A stretch of DNA of 64,000 nucleotides from Devosia sp. SL43 (GTDB lineage: Bacteria > Pseudomonadota > Alphaproteobacteria > Rhizobiales > Devosiaceae): the NCBI RefSeq assembly GCF_021729885.1, contig NZ_CP063401.1, positions 1,860,001 to 1,924,000 on the forward strand. The letters are read 5' to 3'. The notes beneath the pieces are model-generated. The model saw only the letters and a list, made by a program, of their open reading frames with translations. It was not told where the DNA came from and ran no database searches. Every line of letters starts with the position of its first letter. Position 1 is the first letter of the stretch. This document shows positions 42,808 to 51,830 of the stretch, piece after piece. The position numbers were made by a program, and so were the translations under genes.

Positions 42808-43685
42808 TTGTCACCTCGTGTGCGCAGCACCTGATATTGCAGCACCGACAGGACCACGATCATGCCGAACAGCAGCACCGCCGCCGTCGCTGCCTCGCCG
42901 CCCTTGTTCTGCTGGAAGGCGAGCTTGTAGACATACTGCACCAGCGTAATCGTCGCGTCCTGCCGCCCGCCGATCGAGAACAGGTACACCTGGTCGAAAA
43001 TCTTGAGCTGGGCGATCAACTGGATGGTCAGCACCAAAGCCGTGATCGGCCACAACAGCGGCCAGGTGATCCGGCTGAACTGCCGCCACCGCCCGGCACT
43101 ATCGAGCTGCGCCGCCTCATAGATCTCGGGCGACACATTGCGCAATCCGGCGATGAACAGCAGGATATTGAAGCCCATCGTCCACCACACGGTGACAAAC
43201 GCCACCGTCGGCATGAAGGCCGGAATCGTCCGCGTCAGCGACATCGGCTCGCCGCCATTGAACGGCCGCACGAACACCTGCGCCAGCCCATATTGCACGT
43301 CGATGATCCAGTTCCACGCCAGGAACACCACCGACACCGGCAGGATATAGGGCAGGAAGAAACAGGCCAGCACGAAGCCCTGGACCCAGCCATTGAGCCG
43401 GTTCACCGCCATGGCGATGAGCAACGACACCAGCGTATTGGGAACGACCGTCAGCAGCACGAAGTAGGCGGTGTTCCAGAACGCGGAATGAAACAGCTTG
43501 TGGCCAAGGATCTTGACGTAATTGTCGATCCCCACCCAGTCGCCGGGCCCGATCAGCGGCGCCTTGGTAAAGCTCAGCATCACCATCTGGATGGTCGGCC
43601 AGACGAACAGCGCGCCATAGATGAGGACGAACGGCCCCACCAGCACCAGCGCCGTCAGATATTCGCTTCGTTTGTCCCTGAGCAT
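42804..43685 (-). CDS. CUT1 sugar ABC permease, MalF-like, system 2
   Basis: The 293-residue protein has six transmembrane helices. Its EAA loop (YEAAQLDSAGRWRQFSRITWP) lies near residue 195, followed by the conserved IFDQVYLFSIGGR. It forms the membrane pore with the MalG-like protein. Palindrome R5 separates it from the upstream binding-protein gene. Confidence 0.95.
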   Translation of the reverse strand: MLRDKRSEYLTALVLVGPFVLIYGALFVWPTIQMVMLSFTKAPLIGPGDWVGIDNYVKILGHKLFHSAFWNTAYFVLLTVVPNTLVSLLIAMAVNRLNGWVQGFVLACFFLPYILPVSVVFLAWNWIIDVQYGLAQVFVRPFNGGEPMSLTRTIPAFMPTVAFVTVWWTMGFNILLFIAGLRNVSPEIYEAAQLDSAGRWRQFSRITWPLLWPITALVLTIQLIAQLKIFDQVYLFSIGGRQDATITLVQYVYKLAFQQNKGGEAATAAVLLFGMIVVLSVLQYQVLRTRGDK

Positions 43686-43720
43686 TGCACGATCCTAGGT
43701 GATCCGGTCTGTCAGTCGAC

Positions 43721-43820
43721 ACCCTCCCCCTTGTGGGGAGGGATCAAGGGAGGGGGTGGTTTGGCCCCTATATCGGGGCTCTCGCACCCCCTCCCAACCT
43801 CCCCATCAAGGGGGAGGTGC
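43721..43820. repeat. R5 palindromic element inside the system 2 operon
   Basis: The segment has arms ACCCTCCCCCTTGTGGGGAGG and, at the far end, the near-complement ending AAGGGGGAGGTGC. Inner arms AGGGAGGGGGTG and CACCCCCTCCC and a central CCCC..GGGG hairpin complete it. It lies between the binding-protein and permease genes of one operon, where a stable hairpin often keeps binding-protein mRNA more abundant than the permease part. Confidence 0.82.
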
Positions 43821-43848
43821 CGCGCGGTGTGTGTGGCGCGATGTGCGC

Positions 43849-45123
43849 CTACAGCTGCCCGTTCAGATCGTCCCGCATCTGCGTCGCCGCATCGGCAGGC
43901 TCGATTTCGCCCGTGGTGGCCGGGTTCACATAGTTGCTCCAGGCATCGCCCAGCGGCGCGGCAGGGCCGGCCAGGATGGTGCGCGGATCGAACACGGCGG
44001 TGTCGGCAAAGCCGGCATAGTCCGACTGGGGCTTCAGCGTCTGGAACTCGGCGCTGTCACGCACCGCGTTGTAAGCCGGGATATGGCCCGCGCCGGCCCA
44101 GTCCAGCGAATGCTGGTCCATCCAGGCGATGACCTTGAGCACGGCAGCGCGCTTGTCGGCATCGGCTTCCTTGCCGGCATTGGCCGGGATCACGAAAGCA
44201 TGGCTGTCAGACCAGGCGGCCTTGGTCTCGAACAAAGTCGGCAGTTCCACTGCACCCCATTCGAACAGCTCGCCCTTGGCATGGAGATCGACGAAAGTCG
44301 GGATTTCCCAGTTACCCATGATGAAGAATGGCGACTGCTGCGAGGTGAACAGCGCCAGCGCGGCAGGCGATTCCACCTGAACCGGCGTATAGCCGCTATC
44401 GACCCAGCCTTTGACCACATCGATGGCCGCCGTCAGCTTGGCAACATCCTCGTCGGTGGGGAAGAAGCCACCGGCCGCTTCGTCGAACATCGTGCCGCCC
44501 TGCTGGCCGAACAGGCTATAGATGGTGCGGTAGCGATCGCCCGTCGGGGTCGACACGCCATACTTGCCGTCGCCGGTGAACTTGGCCAGCACGGCATTGA
44601 AGTTCTCGAGGCCGTCGAGCCCGGTTGGCAGGCCATCGTCGCCGATCAGCCCGGCTTCGGCGAGCATATCCTTGTTGTAGTAGAGGATCAGGCCATGCTG
44701 GTCGAACGGCACGGCATAGCGGGTGCCATCCACCTTGCCGGCGTCGGATGCCGCGGCGGTGAAATCGGCATCGGAAATGCCGGCGCCGGCCATATCCTCG
44801 TCGGTGATTTCGCTCAGCGTGCCGCTATCGACGGCCAGCGGAATGCGGCTGAGGTGGTAGGTCGCGATATCGGGACCTTCGCCGATGGCAGCCGACGTCT
44901 GCAGCTTGGTGTAGAACGGGGTGCCCCATTCCAGCGTCGTGTTCTCGATGGTGATTTCGCCGGCATGTTCGGTGTTGAACGCCTCGATCAGCGCCTTCAT
45001 GCGCACGCCGTCGCCGCCGGCCAGGAAGTCCCACCACACCACGGTCTGCTGCGCCATGGCGCCGGTTGCGAGCGCGAAAAACGCGGTCGAAGCCAAAGCC
45101 AGGCGACGTAGAGATTTCGTCAT
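43849..45123 (-). CDS. CUT1 sugar ABC substrate-binding protein, system 2
   Basis: The 424-residue exported protein has a clear signal peptide (KSLRRLALASTAFFALATGAMA) and a family 1 binding fold opening with VVWWDFLAGGDGVRMKALIEAF. Further segments AVPFDQHGLILYYNKDML near residue 137 and FIMGNWEIPTFVDL near residue 276 line the ligand cleft. It should bind a sugar in the periplasm. The ATG at 45123 is preceded by GGAGGAAAGA-like purines. Its operon also includes a lactonase, with a GH2 enzyme upstream, so a beta-galactoside or beta-glucuronide ligand is plausible. Confidence 0.94.
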   Translation of the reverse strand: MTKSLRRLALASTAFFALATGAMAQQTVVWWDFLAGGDGVRMKALIEAFNTEHAGEITIENTTLEWGTPFYTKLQTSAAIGEGPDIATYHLSRIPLAVDSGTLSEITDEDMAGAGISDADFTAAASDAGKVDGTRYAVPFDQHGLILYYNKDMLAEAGLIGDDGLPTGLDGLENFNAVLAKFTGDGKYGVSTPTGDRYRTIYSLFGQQGGTMFDEAAGGFFPTDEDVAKLTAAIDVVKGWVDSGYTPVQVESPAALALFTSQQSPFFIMGNWEIPTFVDLHAKGELFEWGAVELPTLFETKAAWSDSHAFVIPANAGKEADADKRAAVLKVIAWMDQHSLDWAGAGHIPAYNAVRDSAEFQTLKPQSDYAGFADTAVFDPRTILAGPAAPLGDAWSNYVNPATTGEIEPADAATQMRDDLNGQL

Positions 45124-45215
45124 TCTTTCCTCCCAAAAAGGTTGCTGCTCTATGCTCGTCAATCGGCTGGTGCGTCGCATTGAGCTTGTAGTCCGCACCG
45201 CCGAAACTGGTTGTC

Positions 45216-46295
45216 TCAGCTCGAGTGGTAGGCGACGCCCTCTGCGTCGAAGATGTGCGTCTCGCTCCGCGCCGCCGCGAGCGACACCGTCACGCCCGGC
45301 TCCAGCGCGCTCTTGCCACCGTCCTCGGCGATGACAAGCGATCCATCGGGCAGCCGCACATGCACCAGCGTCCGGTCGCCCAGTCGCTCCATGATTTCGA
45401 CATTTCCCGAAATCGAACCGCCTGCTGTGACCCTCAGGGCATCCGGGCGCACACCCAGCGTCAGCCCTTCGCGCGACGGCAGGCTGGCAATCGGAATATC
45501 GGTAGCGATCGCAACACCGCCGGCATTGACCGCCGCCTTGCCGCCGCTCTCGGCAATCGACGCCACCGGCAGGAAGTTCATGGCCGGCGAGCCGACAAAC
45601 GCCGCAACGAAACGCGACGCCGGCCGGGAATAGACATCCATCGGCGTGCCGATTTGCTCGATCCGCCGGTTGTTCATCACCACGATGCGGCTCGCCAGCG
45701 TCATGGCTTCGGTCTGGTCATGCGTCACGAAGATCATCGTCGTGCCGATGCGCCGGTGCAGCTGCGCCAGCTCCACCCGCGTGCGGACACGAAGGCTTGC
45801 ATCCAGATTGCTGAGGGGCTCATCGAGCAGAAAGGCCTTGGGCTCACGCACAATGGCCCGACCGATGGCGACACGCTGGCGCTGACCACCCGACAACTGG
45901 CTCGGCCGCCGTTCGAGCAACTGCCCGATCTCCAGCATGCGGGCCGCATCTTCGACCCGACGCACGATCTCGGCCTTGTCGGTGCCCACATTCTGCAGGC
46001 CAAAACTCATATTCTCGCGCACCGTCATATGCGGATAGAGCGCGTAATTCTGAAACACCATGGCCACGCCGCGCTGATTGGGCGGCAACTGGTCGACCCT
46101 GGTGTCCCCGATATGGATTTGCCCGTCATTGACCTCTTCGAGGCCGGCGATCATCCGCAGCAAGGTCGATTTTCCGCAGCCTGATGGCCCGAGGAAAACG
46201 ATGAACTCGCCCGACTTGATATGCATCGAGACGCTATCGAGCACCTGCACCTGCCCGTAGGACTTGCTGACGTCGGACAGCACGATATCGGCCAT
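45216..46295 (-). CDS. CUT1 sugar ABC importer ATPase (MalK/UgpC type), system 2
   Basis: The 359-residue ATPase has Walker [10 protein letters not shown] near residue 38, LSGGQRQR near residue 134, [11 protein letters not shown] and a C-terminal regulatory domain. It heads the system 2 gene run (ATPase, binding protein, permeases, lactonase), unlike systems 1 and 3 where the ATPase follows the permeases. R4 lies between it and the upstream GH2 gene. Confidence 0.95.
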   Translation of the reverse strand: MADIVLSDVSKSYGQVQVLDSVSMHIKSGEFIVFLGPSGCGKSTLLRMIAGLEEVNDGQIHIGDTRVDQLPPNQRGVAMVFQNYALYPHMTVRENMSFGLQNVGTDKAEIVRRVEDAARMLEIGQLLERRPSQLSGGQRQRVAIGRAIVREPKAFLLDEPLSNLDASLRVRTRVELAQLHRRIGTTMIFVTHDQTEAMTLASRIVVMNNRRIEQIGTPMDVYSRPASRFVAAFVGSPAMNFLPVASIAESGGKAAVNAGGVAIATDIPIASLPSREGLTLGVRPDALRVTAGGSISGNVEIMERLGDRTLVHVRLPDGSLVIAEDGGKSALEPGVTVSLAAARSETHIFDAEGVAYHSS

Positions 46296-46354
46296 GTCTT
46301 CCTCCTCGTTGTGCCAGCGCAGCTTTGCTGTCTTCTGGCCGTTATCGGGGCAAA

Positions 46355-46475
46355 CCCCTCATCCGCCCTTCGGGCACCTTCTCCCGCAAAGGGGAGAAGG
46401 CGATCACTTGAGAGCCCTCAGTCGTCACCCTTCTCCCCTTGCGGGAGAAGGTGGCGCGCAGCGCCGGATGAGGGG
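46355..46475. repeat. R4 palindromic element between GH2 and system 2 ATPase genes
   Basis: This 121-bp inverted repeat has outer arms CCCCTCATCCG and CGGATGAGGGG and inner arms CACCTTCTCCCGCAAAGGGG and its near-complement around a 30-base loop. It lies between two minus-strand genes and could end most GH2 transcripts or stabilise them. Confidence 0.85.
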
Positions 46476-46489
46476 GTGGGGCACAAGAC

Positions 46490-49267
46490 TCAAATCGTCC
46501 CTTCGTCCCGCTGCAATTCCTTCGTCGCCACGACCAGCGCATCGAACAAAGCCGCCGCCACCGGATCGGCACCCGGCGCTTCCCGCATCAGCCGGAAGGT
46601 CGTCGCGACCACGCCGCCACGCCCCACGCGCTTTTCGCCGATGATCGCCGCCGGCTTGTGGACCCAGCCCACCACCGTCCCGGCATGCACGTTGTTGCCA
46701 AATTCCCAGGGCCGGAAACCGGTCAGCAGGTGATGCGGCACAACATCGGAGAAGCTGAGATCGAAGATCGGGCCGCCCGGAATAGTGGCGAACGGACCAT
46801 CGCGGCGGATCCACGAGAAGCCGGCGATCCAGTCGCCGCGCCAGATCGTGCCGTCGCGTTCGACCAGGCTAATGCCCGGCAAATGCTGGTCGAGGCTGGG
46901 GCGGAATTTTTTGCCATCGGCCACGATGCTGCGATGCGGCAGTTCGCCATCGGGCATATCGGTGCGCAGGTTCTTGTTGGTCTCGACGGTGCCGTCGGCC
47001 AGGATCAGGAAACGGCCACCGGCCTTCATCACTTCGACCTGGGCACCGTCAACCGCGTGGCAGAGCACAATGTCAGCCTGGTCGGCTGGCACGACATTGT
47101 AGCCGAGCCCCGTCGCATAGGTGGCGAGCGCTGCGTCCGCAGCGGCGATGGTCGGCAAGTCCGACGTATCCCGCCTGGCATAGAGGGCGATGTCGCAGCT
47201 GTTGCGCGCCACGACATCGCCGCCAGCCTCGAGCACAAATTCAAGTCGTGCCATGCGGCTCGCGCCGGTGGCCGGGAGGTCGATCTTGAGCGCTTGCGGG
47301 CTGGTAGTGGAGACAGGACCGGTCGCGGCGATCGCAACAGAACCCGAAGCATCGCCCGACCAGCGCAGTGTCGCGCCGTCAGGCAAGGCCTTGCCGCCCG
47401 TCGCGATCGTGACATCGACGACAAGCGTTTCACCGGCATAGGCCGAATAACGCTCTGGCCGCGGCACGATGACCGTATCGGTATTGATCTGGGCAAACAC
47501 GTCGTGGAACACGCGCGGATTGCGCTTGAGGTCCATCAGGCCATTGGCTTCCCAATGGACGTCCGTCAGCTCGGTGATCACATAGCCCATGATCGAGGGA
47601 TAGCGACGCATCTCCTCGATCTGGTAGCGCAGGTTCATGAACTGGTACCACTGCACGTTCTCGATGAAGCCATCGAACGAGCCGAAGGTTCTGTGAAGAT
47701 CGAGAGATGCAAACCGCTCCTCGATGCCATGCGGCAGCGCCACACCATCGCCCCAAAGCGAGCCCGTCTCGAACCAGTCCGGCTCGCTGCCGTCTTCGTT
47801 GCGCAGCAGTTTCGGATCGGGCAGGCCCCACACGCCGAATTCGGAAACGATCAGCGGCTCGTCGCCGCGCCGCTCGGCATCGCCAAGCGGAGAGAAGGTC
47901 CAGTCGGCACCACCGGCGAACTGGGCCGTGATGTCGTCCCACTCCTGCCGCCGCTCGGGCACTGAGCGGTAGTAGTGATAGTCGTTGAGGTCCGTCTTCA
48001 TATGGAAGTTGGGGAAGCAGGCCGAGTTGTCGACCACGAGACGCGTCTTGTCCTCGGCCTTCAGCCAGTCATAGCTGTCCTTGAGCCACTGCCGGTGCTC
48101 GGCATTCTCCATCAGCCGCGTGCCCCAATCCTCGTTGATCAGCGTCCAGGCGATGATCGAGGGGTGGTTGCGGTCGCGCTTGAGGATGCCTTCCATCGTC
48201 TCGCGCATGCGCCGAGCCGAATTGCTGGTGAAATTGGCGACATTGGGCACCTCGGTCCAGACCAGGAGCCCCAGGCGGTCGGCGACTTCGTAATAGCGCG
48301 GATCCGGCACCTTGATGTGGCAGCGCAGCAGGTTCAGCCCCAGATGCTTGGCCTTGCGCGCCTGGTCTTCGAGGAACTCCAGCGATGGCGGCGTGTAGAT
48401 GCCATCGGGGTAATAGTCCTGGTCCAGCGCACCGCGCATATAGATCGGCTTGCCGTTGAGCAGGATTTGCCCGCCCTTGGCCTCAACCGTGCGGAAGCCA
48501 AAAGTCTCGACCCGCTTGTCGGTCCCCAGATCGACAACCAGCGAATAGAGGTTCGGCTCATCCGTCGACCAGAGTAGCGCCCCGGCAACCGTCAGGCTCG
48601 CGGCTGTTGACGCGCCAGCAGTGGCCGAGGCCTCGGCCACGACATCGCCCTTCGCATCGAGCACCGACAGTTTGACCGGCTTGCCATTGGCAGCAGCCGA
48701 CGTGCCGAGCTCGACATGCGCCACGCCATCCATGCCGGCCGTGATCACGATGCTCTCGACATGAGCCGGATCGCGCGCTTCGAGCGCCACCGACTGCCAC
48801 AGCCCGCCGATGCGGCCATACCAGGAAATCTTGCCATGCGGCACTTCGCCAAACGGATAGTCGGGATAGGCGCGGTGATCGGCCGACGGCATGGTCACGC
48901 GCACTTCGAGCTCGTTGTTCGCCTTGAGCGCCGAGGCCGGCAGCACGATCTCGAACGGCAGGAAGGCACCCTCATGGCTGCCCACCACCTGGCCATTCAG
49001 CAGCACGTCGCAGAAATAGCTCACGGCACCGAACTGCAGTGCCAGTTCCTGGCTGCCCCAGCCTTCTGGCAGCGCGAAGCTGCGCTTGTAGACGGCGCGA
49101 CCGCTCGTATCGACCAGGTCGGAGAATTCGGCCTGCCACGGACCGGGCACATGCGCCTCGCGCCACGGCCCATCCTCATGGCGGAACTGCCAGACGCCAT
49201 CCAGCGACAGGCGACGACGCGCACCCGAATCATTATCGGCAACCTGCGCAAGGTTCGTCCGCTCCAT
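46490..49267 (-). CDS. GH2 family beta-glycosidase (galactosidase/glucuronidase)
   Basis: The 925-residue enzyme has the GH2 layout: N-terminal jelly roll (WQFRHEDGPWREAHVPGPWQ near residue 30), immunoglobulin-like domain and TIM barrel. E379 in TLINEDWG fits the acid/base and E476 in LIVSEFG the nucleophile. About 350 further residues form accessory beta domains. There is no signal peptide, so it acts on imported sugar in the cytoplasm. GH2 covers beta-galactosidases, beta-glucuronidases and beta-mannosidases; the exact activity is unresolved. It is divergent from a LacI-family regulator and upstream of the system 2 genes in the same direction. Confidence 0.92.
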   Translation of the reverse strand: MERTNLAQVADNDSGARRRLSLDGVWQFRHEDGPWREAHVPGPWQAEFSDLVDTSGRAVYKRSFALPEGWGSQELALQFGAVSYFCDVLLNGQVVGSHEGAFLPFEIVLPASALKANNELEVRVTMPSADHRAYPDYPFGEVPHGKISWYGRIGGLWQSVALEARDPAHVESIVITAGMDGVAHVELGTSAAANGKPVKLSVLDAKGDVVAEASATAGASTAASLTVAGALLWSTDEPNLYSLVVDLGTDKRVETFGFRTVEAKGGQILLNGKPIYMRGALDQDYYPDGIYTPPSLEFLEDQARKAKHLGLNLLRCHIKVPDPRYYEVADRLGLLVWTEVPNVANFTSNSARRMRETMEGILKRDRNHPSIIAWTLINEDWGTRLMENAEHRQWLKDSYDWLKAEDKTRLVVDNSACFPNFHMKTDLNDYHYYRSVPERRQEWDDITAQFAGGADWTFSPLGDAERRGDEPLIVSEFGVWGLPDPKLLRNEDGSEPDWFETGSLWGDGVALPHGIEERFASLDLHRTFGSFDGFIENVQWYQFMNLRYQIEEMRRYPSIMGYVITELTDVHWEANGLMDLKRNPRVFHDVFAQINTDTVIVPRPERYSAYAGETLVVDVTIATGGKALPDGATLRWSGDASGSVAIAATGPVSTTSPQALKIDLPATGASRMARLEFVLEAGGDVVARNSCDIALYARRDTSDLPTIAAADAALATYATGLGYNVVPADQADIVLCHAVDGAQVEVMKAGGRFLILADGTVETNKNLRTDMPDGELPHRSIVADGKKFRPSLDQHLPGISLVERDGTIWRGDWIAGFSWIRRDGPFATIPGGPIFDLSFSDVVPHHLLTGFRPWEFGNNVHAGTVVGWVHKPAAIIGEKRVGRGGVVATTFRLMREAPGADPVAAALFDALVVATKELQRDEGTI

Positions 49268-49428
49268 CCCTCAGCTCCTCAACCAATATTAGTTATATAT
49301 TTATCACCATAGGTCGACTGCGATGGCCTTGGCAAGGGGTCTCGTGTCTGTGCGTTTTCGGTTAGCACTCCGGGCACATTTCCGGGTAGAAAGCGGCGTT
49401 ACATCGAATGGGATGTTGGTGAGGGCCG

Positions 49429-50451
49429 GTGGAAAAACGCGCGACGATGGTGGACGTGGCCGAGTTGGCCGGTGTGTCGCAGGCCACCGTGTCTCTCGTC
49501 CTCAACGGCGTGCCGAACGCTCGCGTTTCCAAGGCCACACGCCGCCGCGTGCTGGAAGCTGCTGAACAGCTGTCCTACCGCCGCGGCAAGGCCCATCCGG
49601 TGCCCAAAGGCCGCAAGCGCGTCATCGGCCTCTTCCTCGACGAAGTCTCGACCACACCCTTTGCGGCGCAGTTCATCGAAGGCGCCCGCGACGAAGCGGC
49701 CCTGCAGGACGTCACCGTCGCCATGTTCTGCACCCAGTCCGACCCGGCTCTGGAACAGGCGGCGATCGATCTGCTCGTCTCGCAAAAGACCATCGGCGTC
49801 ATCTATACGACGCTCATCACCCGCCAAGTCACTGTTCCGGAAGCCTTTTCCGAGCTGCCGCTGGTTCTGCTCAACTGCTACGAGCGCAAGCTTCGCTTCC
49901 CCTCGGTCGTGCCCGGCGACATCGTCGGTGGCTACACCGCCACCCAGGCTTTACTCCGCGCCGGCCATCGCCGCATCGCCCACATGACCGGCGAAATCTT
50001 CGTCGAAGCCGCCGTCGACCGCGAAAACGGCTTCCGCCAGGCCATGGCCGAATGGAATGTCCCGGTCGACGAAGACCTCGTTAAACAAGCCGGCTGGACC
50101 ATACGCGGCGGCCGCGAAACCGCACTCGCCCTGATGTCGCGACCCAACCCGCCCACCGCCATTTTCTGCTTCAACGACCGCATGGCAATCGGCTGCTACG
50201 AAGCCGCCCGCATGCTCGGTCTATCGGTGCCAGCAGACATTTCCATCGTCGGCTTCGACAACGAAGACCTCGCCGCCAACATGGATCCGCCGCTCTCAAC
50301 CCTGGTCCTGCCGCATGACGAAATGGCCCGCTGGGCCGTAGCCGAACTGCTCGACAGCTACGAAGACGCCGACCAGGACGAGCGGCTGCAAAAGGTCAAG
50401 ATCGAGTGCGAGTTTATCGAGCGTAGCTCAGTGGCGGCGGTGAAGGGCTAG
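49429..50451 (+). CDS. LacI-family regulator, paralogue A, divergent from GH2
   Basis: The 340-residue protein has the helix-turn-helix ATMVDVAELAGVSQATVSLVLNG and an effector domain that starts KRVIGLFLDEV. The start is a GTG at 49429; an ATG at 49447 is an alternative. Its divergent position suggests control of the GH2 gene. Shared segments such as LLNCY, GHRRIA.. TGEI, PPTAIFC.NDR.AIGCYEA show that it is a close paralogue of the convergent regulator at 50594, from which it is separated only by palindrome R1. Confidence 0.92.
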   Translation: MEKRATMVDVAELAGVSQATVSLVLNGVPNARVSKATRRRVLEAAEQLSYRRGKAHPVPKGRKRVIGLFLDEVSTTPFAAQFIEGARDEAALQDVTVAMFCTQSDPALEQAAIDLLVSQKTIGVIYTTLITRQVTVPEAFSELPLVLLNCYERKLRFPSVVPGDIVGGYTATQALLRAGHRRIAHMTGEIFVEAAVDRENGFRQAMAEWNVPVDEDLVKQAGWTIRGGRETALALMSRPNPPTAIFCFNDRMAIGCYEAARMLGLSVPADISIVGFDNEDLAANMDPPLSTLVLPHDEMARWAVAELLDSYEDADQDERLQKVKIECEFIERSSVAAVKG

Positions 50452-50458
50452 AAGCGCC

Positions 50459-50592
50459 GTGCCACGCCCTCGTGGTTCGAGGCTCGCGAAGGGCTCGCAC
50501 CTCACCATGAGGGCTACTGGGACATCGAGCTAGTAGTAGCCCTCATGGTGAGGTGCGCTTCTTCAGCGCCTCGAACCACGAGGGCGTGGCAC
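50459..50592. repeat. R1 palindromic element, copy 3
   Basis: This is a 134-bp inverted repeat with arms GTGCCACGCCCTCGTGG and complement at both ends. Left and right side hairpins occur in the same order as copy 2, with loop sequence ACTGGGACATCGAGC shared with the reverse complement of copy 1. It exactly fills the gap between the stops of two convergent LacI paralogues. Confidence 0.92.
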
Positions 50593-50593
50593 A

Positions 50594-51664
50594 CTAACCC
50601 CTTGGCCCCGCAACCGAATCTCGCTCGACCAGCGGGCATTCCAGCTTGACCAGAGGATAGCGCTCCTGCCCGGGCACGAACTCGCCGAGTTGCTCGACGA
50701 TCCACTGCCCCATGGCCCGATGCGGTAGGATGGAGGTGGTCAGCCGCGGATGCAGATGGCGCGAGATTTCTTCGTCGTCATACCCGACCACAGCCATATC
50801 GCCGGGAATGTCGTAGCCGGCCTCCTTCAGCGCCTCGTAACAGCCGATGGCGGTACGGTCGTTCTGGCAGAAGATCGCCGTCGGCGGCTCCGGCAGCGCC
50901 AGCAATTGCCGCGTGGCGTCATAGCCAGCACTGGCTGACCAGTCGCCCTCCACCACCAGCCTGGGGTCGAACGGGATGTCCGCCGTTGCCAGCGCCCGCC
51001 GATAGCCCTTGAGCCGGTCTTGCGCCGCCTCCATCCAGATTTCGCCGGTAATGGTGGCAATGCGGCGATGGCCGCTCTCGATCAGGTGACGCGTACTGCG
51101 CTGCCCGCCGGCAATTTCGCTCGGCACCACAGCGGGATAGGTCTGGTTGGTCGTATAGCAATTGAGCAGATAGACCGGCATGTCCAGCCCGACCAACGCC
51201 TCCGGCAGCACCACCTCGCGCGTGAAAATTGTCATGTAAACCAGCGCCGAAACCCGCTGCTCGACAAAGGTCCGGATCAGCTCCGCCTCGAGCTCGGCGT
51301 CATTATGCGTCTGCGCCACCAGCACCACATCGCCACCGGCCCGCGCCGCCTGCGTCAGCCCCTCGATCGCCACCATAGCCTCGGGGCTGGTCGCCAGCTG
51401 ATCGGCAATAAACCCGATCCGCCGCCCCCGCGACGCTGGCACCGGCATAGCCGGCACCGCATAGCCCAACCGCCGCGCCGCCTCGAACACCCGCTGCTTG
51501 GTCTCGGGCGAAAGTTTTATCCCTGGCGAATGATTGAGGACAAATGACACGGTCGCCTGCGAGCACCCTGCTTCGCGCGCCACGTCGGTCATGGTCACCC
51601 GCCGCCGCCCATTCCGCTTTCCCCGCGCAGCAAGCGGCTCGATTGTGTCGGCTGACCTTGGCAT
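50594..51664 (-). CDS. LacI-family regulator, paralogue B
   Basis: The 356-residue protein has a basic N-terminal tail, a helix-turn-helix (VTMTDVAREAGCSQATVSFVLNH) and an effector domain beginning GRRIGFIADQLATSPEAM. It is clearly paralogous to the regulator at 49429. It reads in the same direction as the upstream frcBCA genes, 166 bases after frcA, and may be controlled separately. The target is unknown; the GH2/system 2 genes are the nearest candidate. A TGCTAAT/ATTAGCA inverted pair at 51690 and 51722 could be its operator. Confidence 0.9.
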   Translation of the reverse strand: MPRSADTIEPLAARGKRNGRRRVTMTDVAREAGCSQATVSFVLNHSPGIKLSPETKQRVFEAARRLGYAVPAMPVPASRGRRIGFIADQLATSPEAMVAIEGLTQAARAGGDVVLVAQTHNDAELEAELIRTFVEQRVSALVYMTIFTREVVLPEALVGLDMPVYLLNCYTTNQTYPAVVPSEIAGGQRSTRHLIESGHRRIATITGEIWMEAAQDRLKGYRRALATADIPFDPRLVVEGDWSASAGYDATRQLLALPEPPTAIFCQNDRTAIGCYEALKEAGYDIPGDMAVVGYDDEEISRHLHPRLTTSILPHRAMGQWIVEQLGEFVPGQERYPLVKLECPLVERDSVAGPRG

Positions 51665-51830
51665 AATGAACTCGTTTCGACAGCTGACATGCTAATGCAC
51701 AATCAGTGTCTATTATCAAGTATTAGCAACGATGGTCGGCGGCGCATACAAAGGGATACGGCTGCCGCATATCATGCAGCAGCCGCAGGAAGGATACCCA
51801 AGAGAGTGAGTGAGGACTACGACGTTACAT

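Noticed and set aside
41906-42814. 302-codon ORF on the same strand as the system 2 MalG-like permease
   Set aside because: It lacks transmembrane helices; the overlapping frame 41923-42807 has six helices and the EAA loop.
42837-45111. Two long ORFs (42837-44132 and 43699-45111) antisense to the system 2 permease and binding-protein genes
   Set aside because: Both are shadows, crossing an intergenic palindrome and real genes.
46658-47965. 435-codon ORF antisense to GH2
   Set aside because: GH2 catalytic motifs are intact on the minus strand; this frame is Arg/Asp/His-rich shadow.
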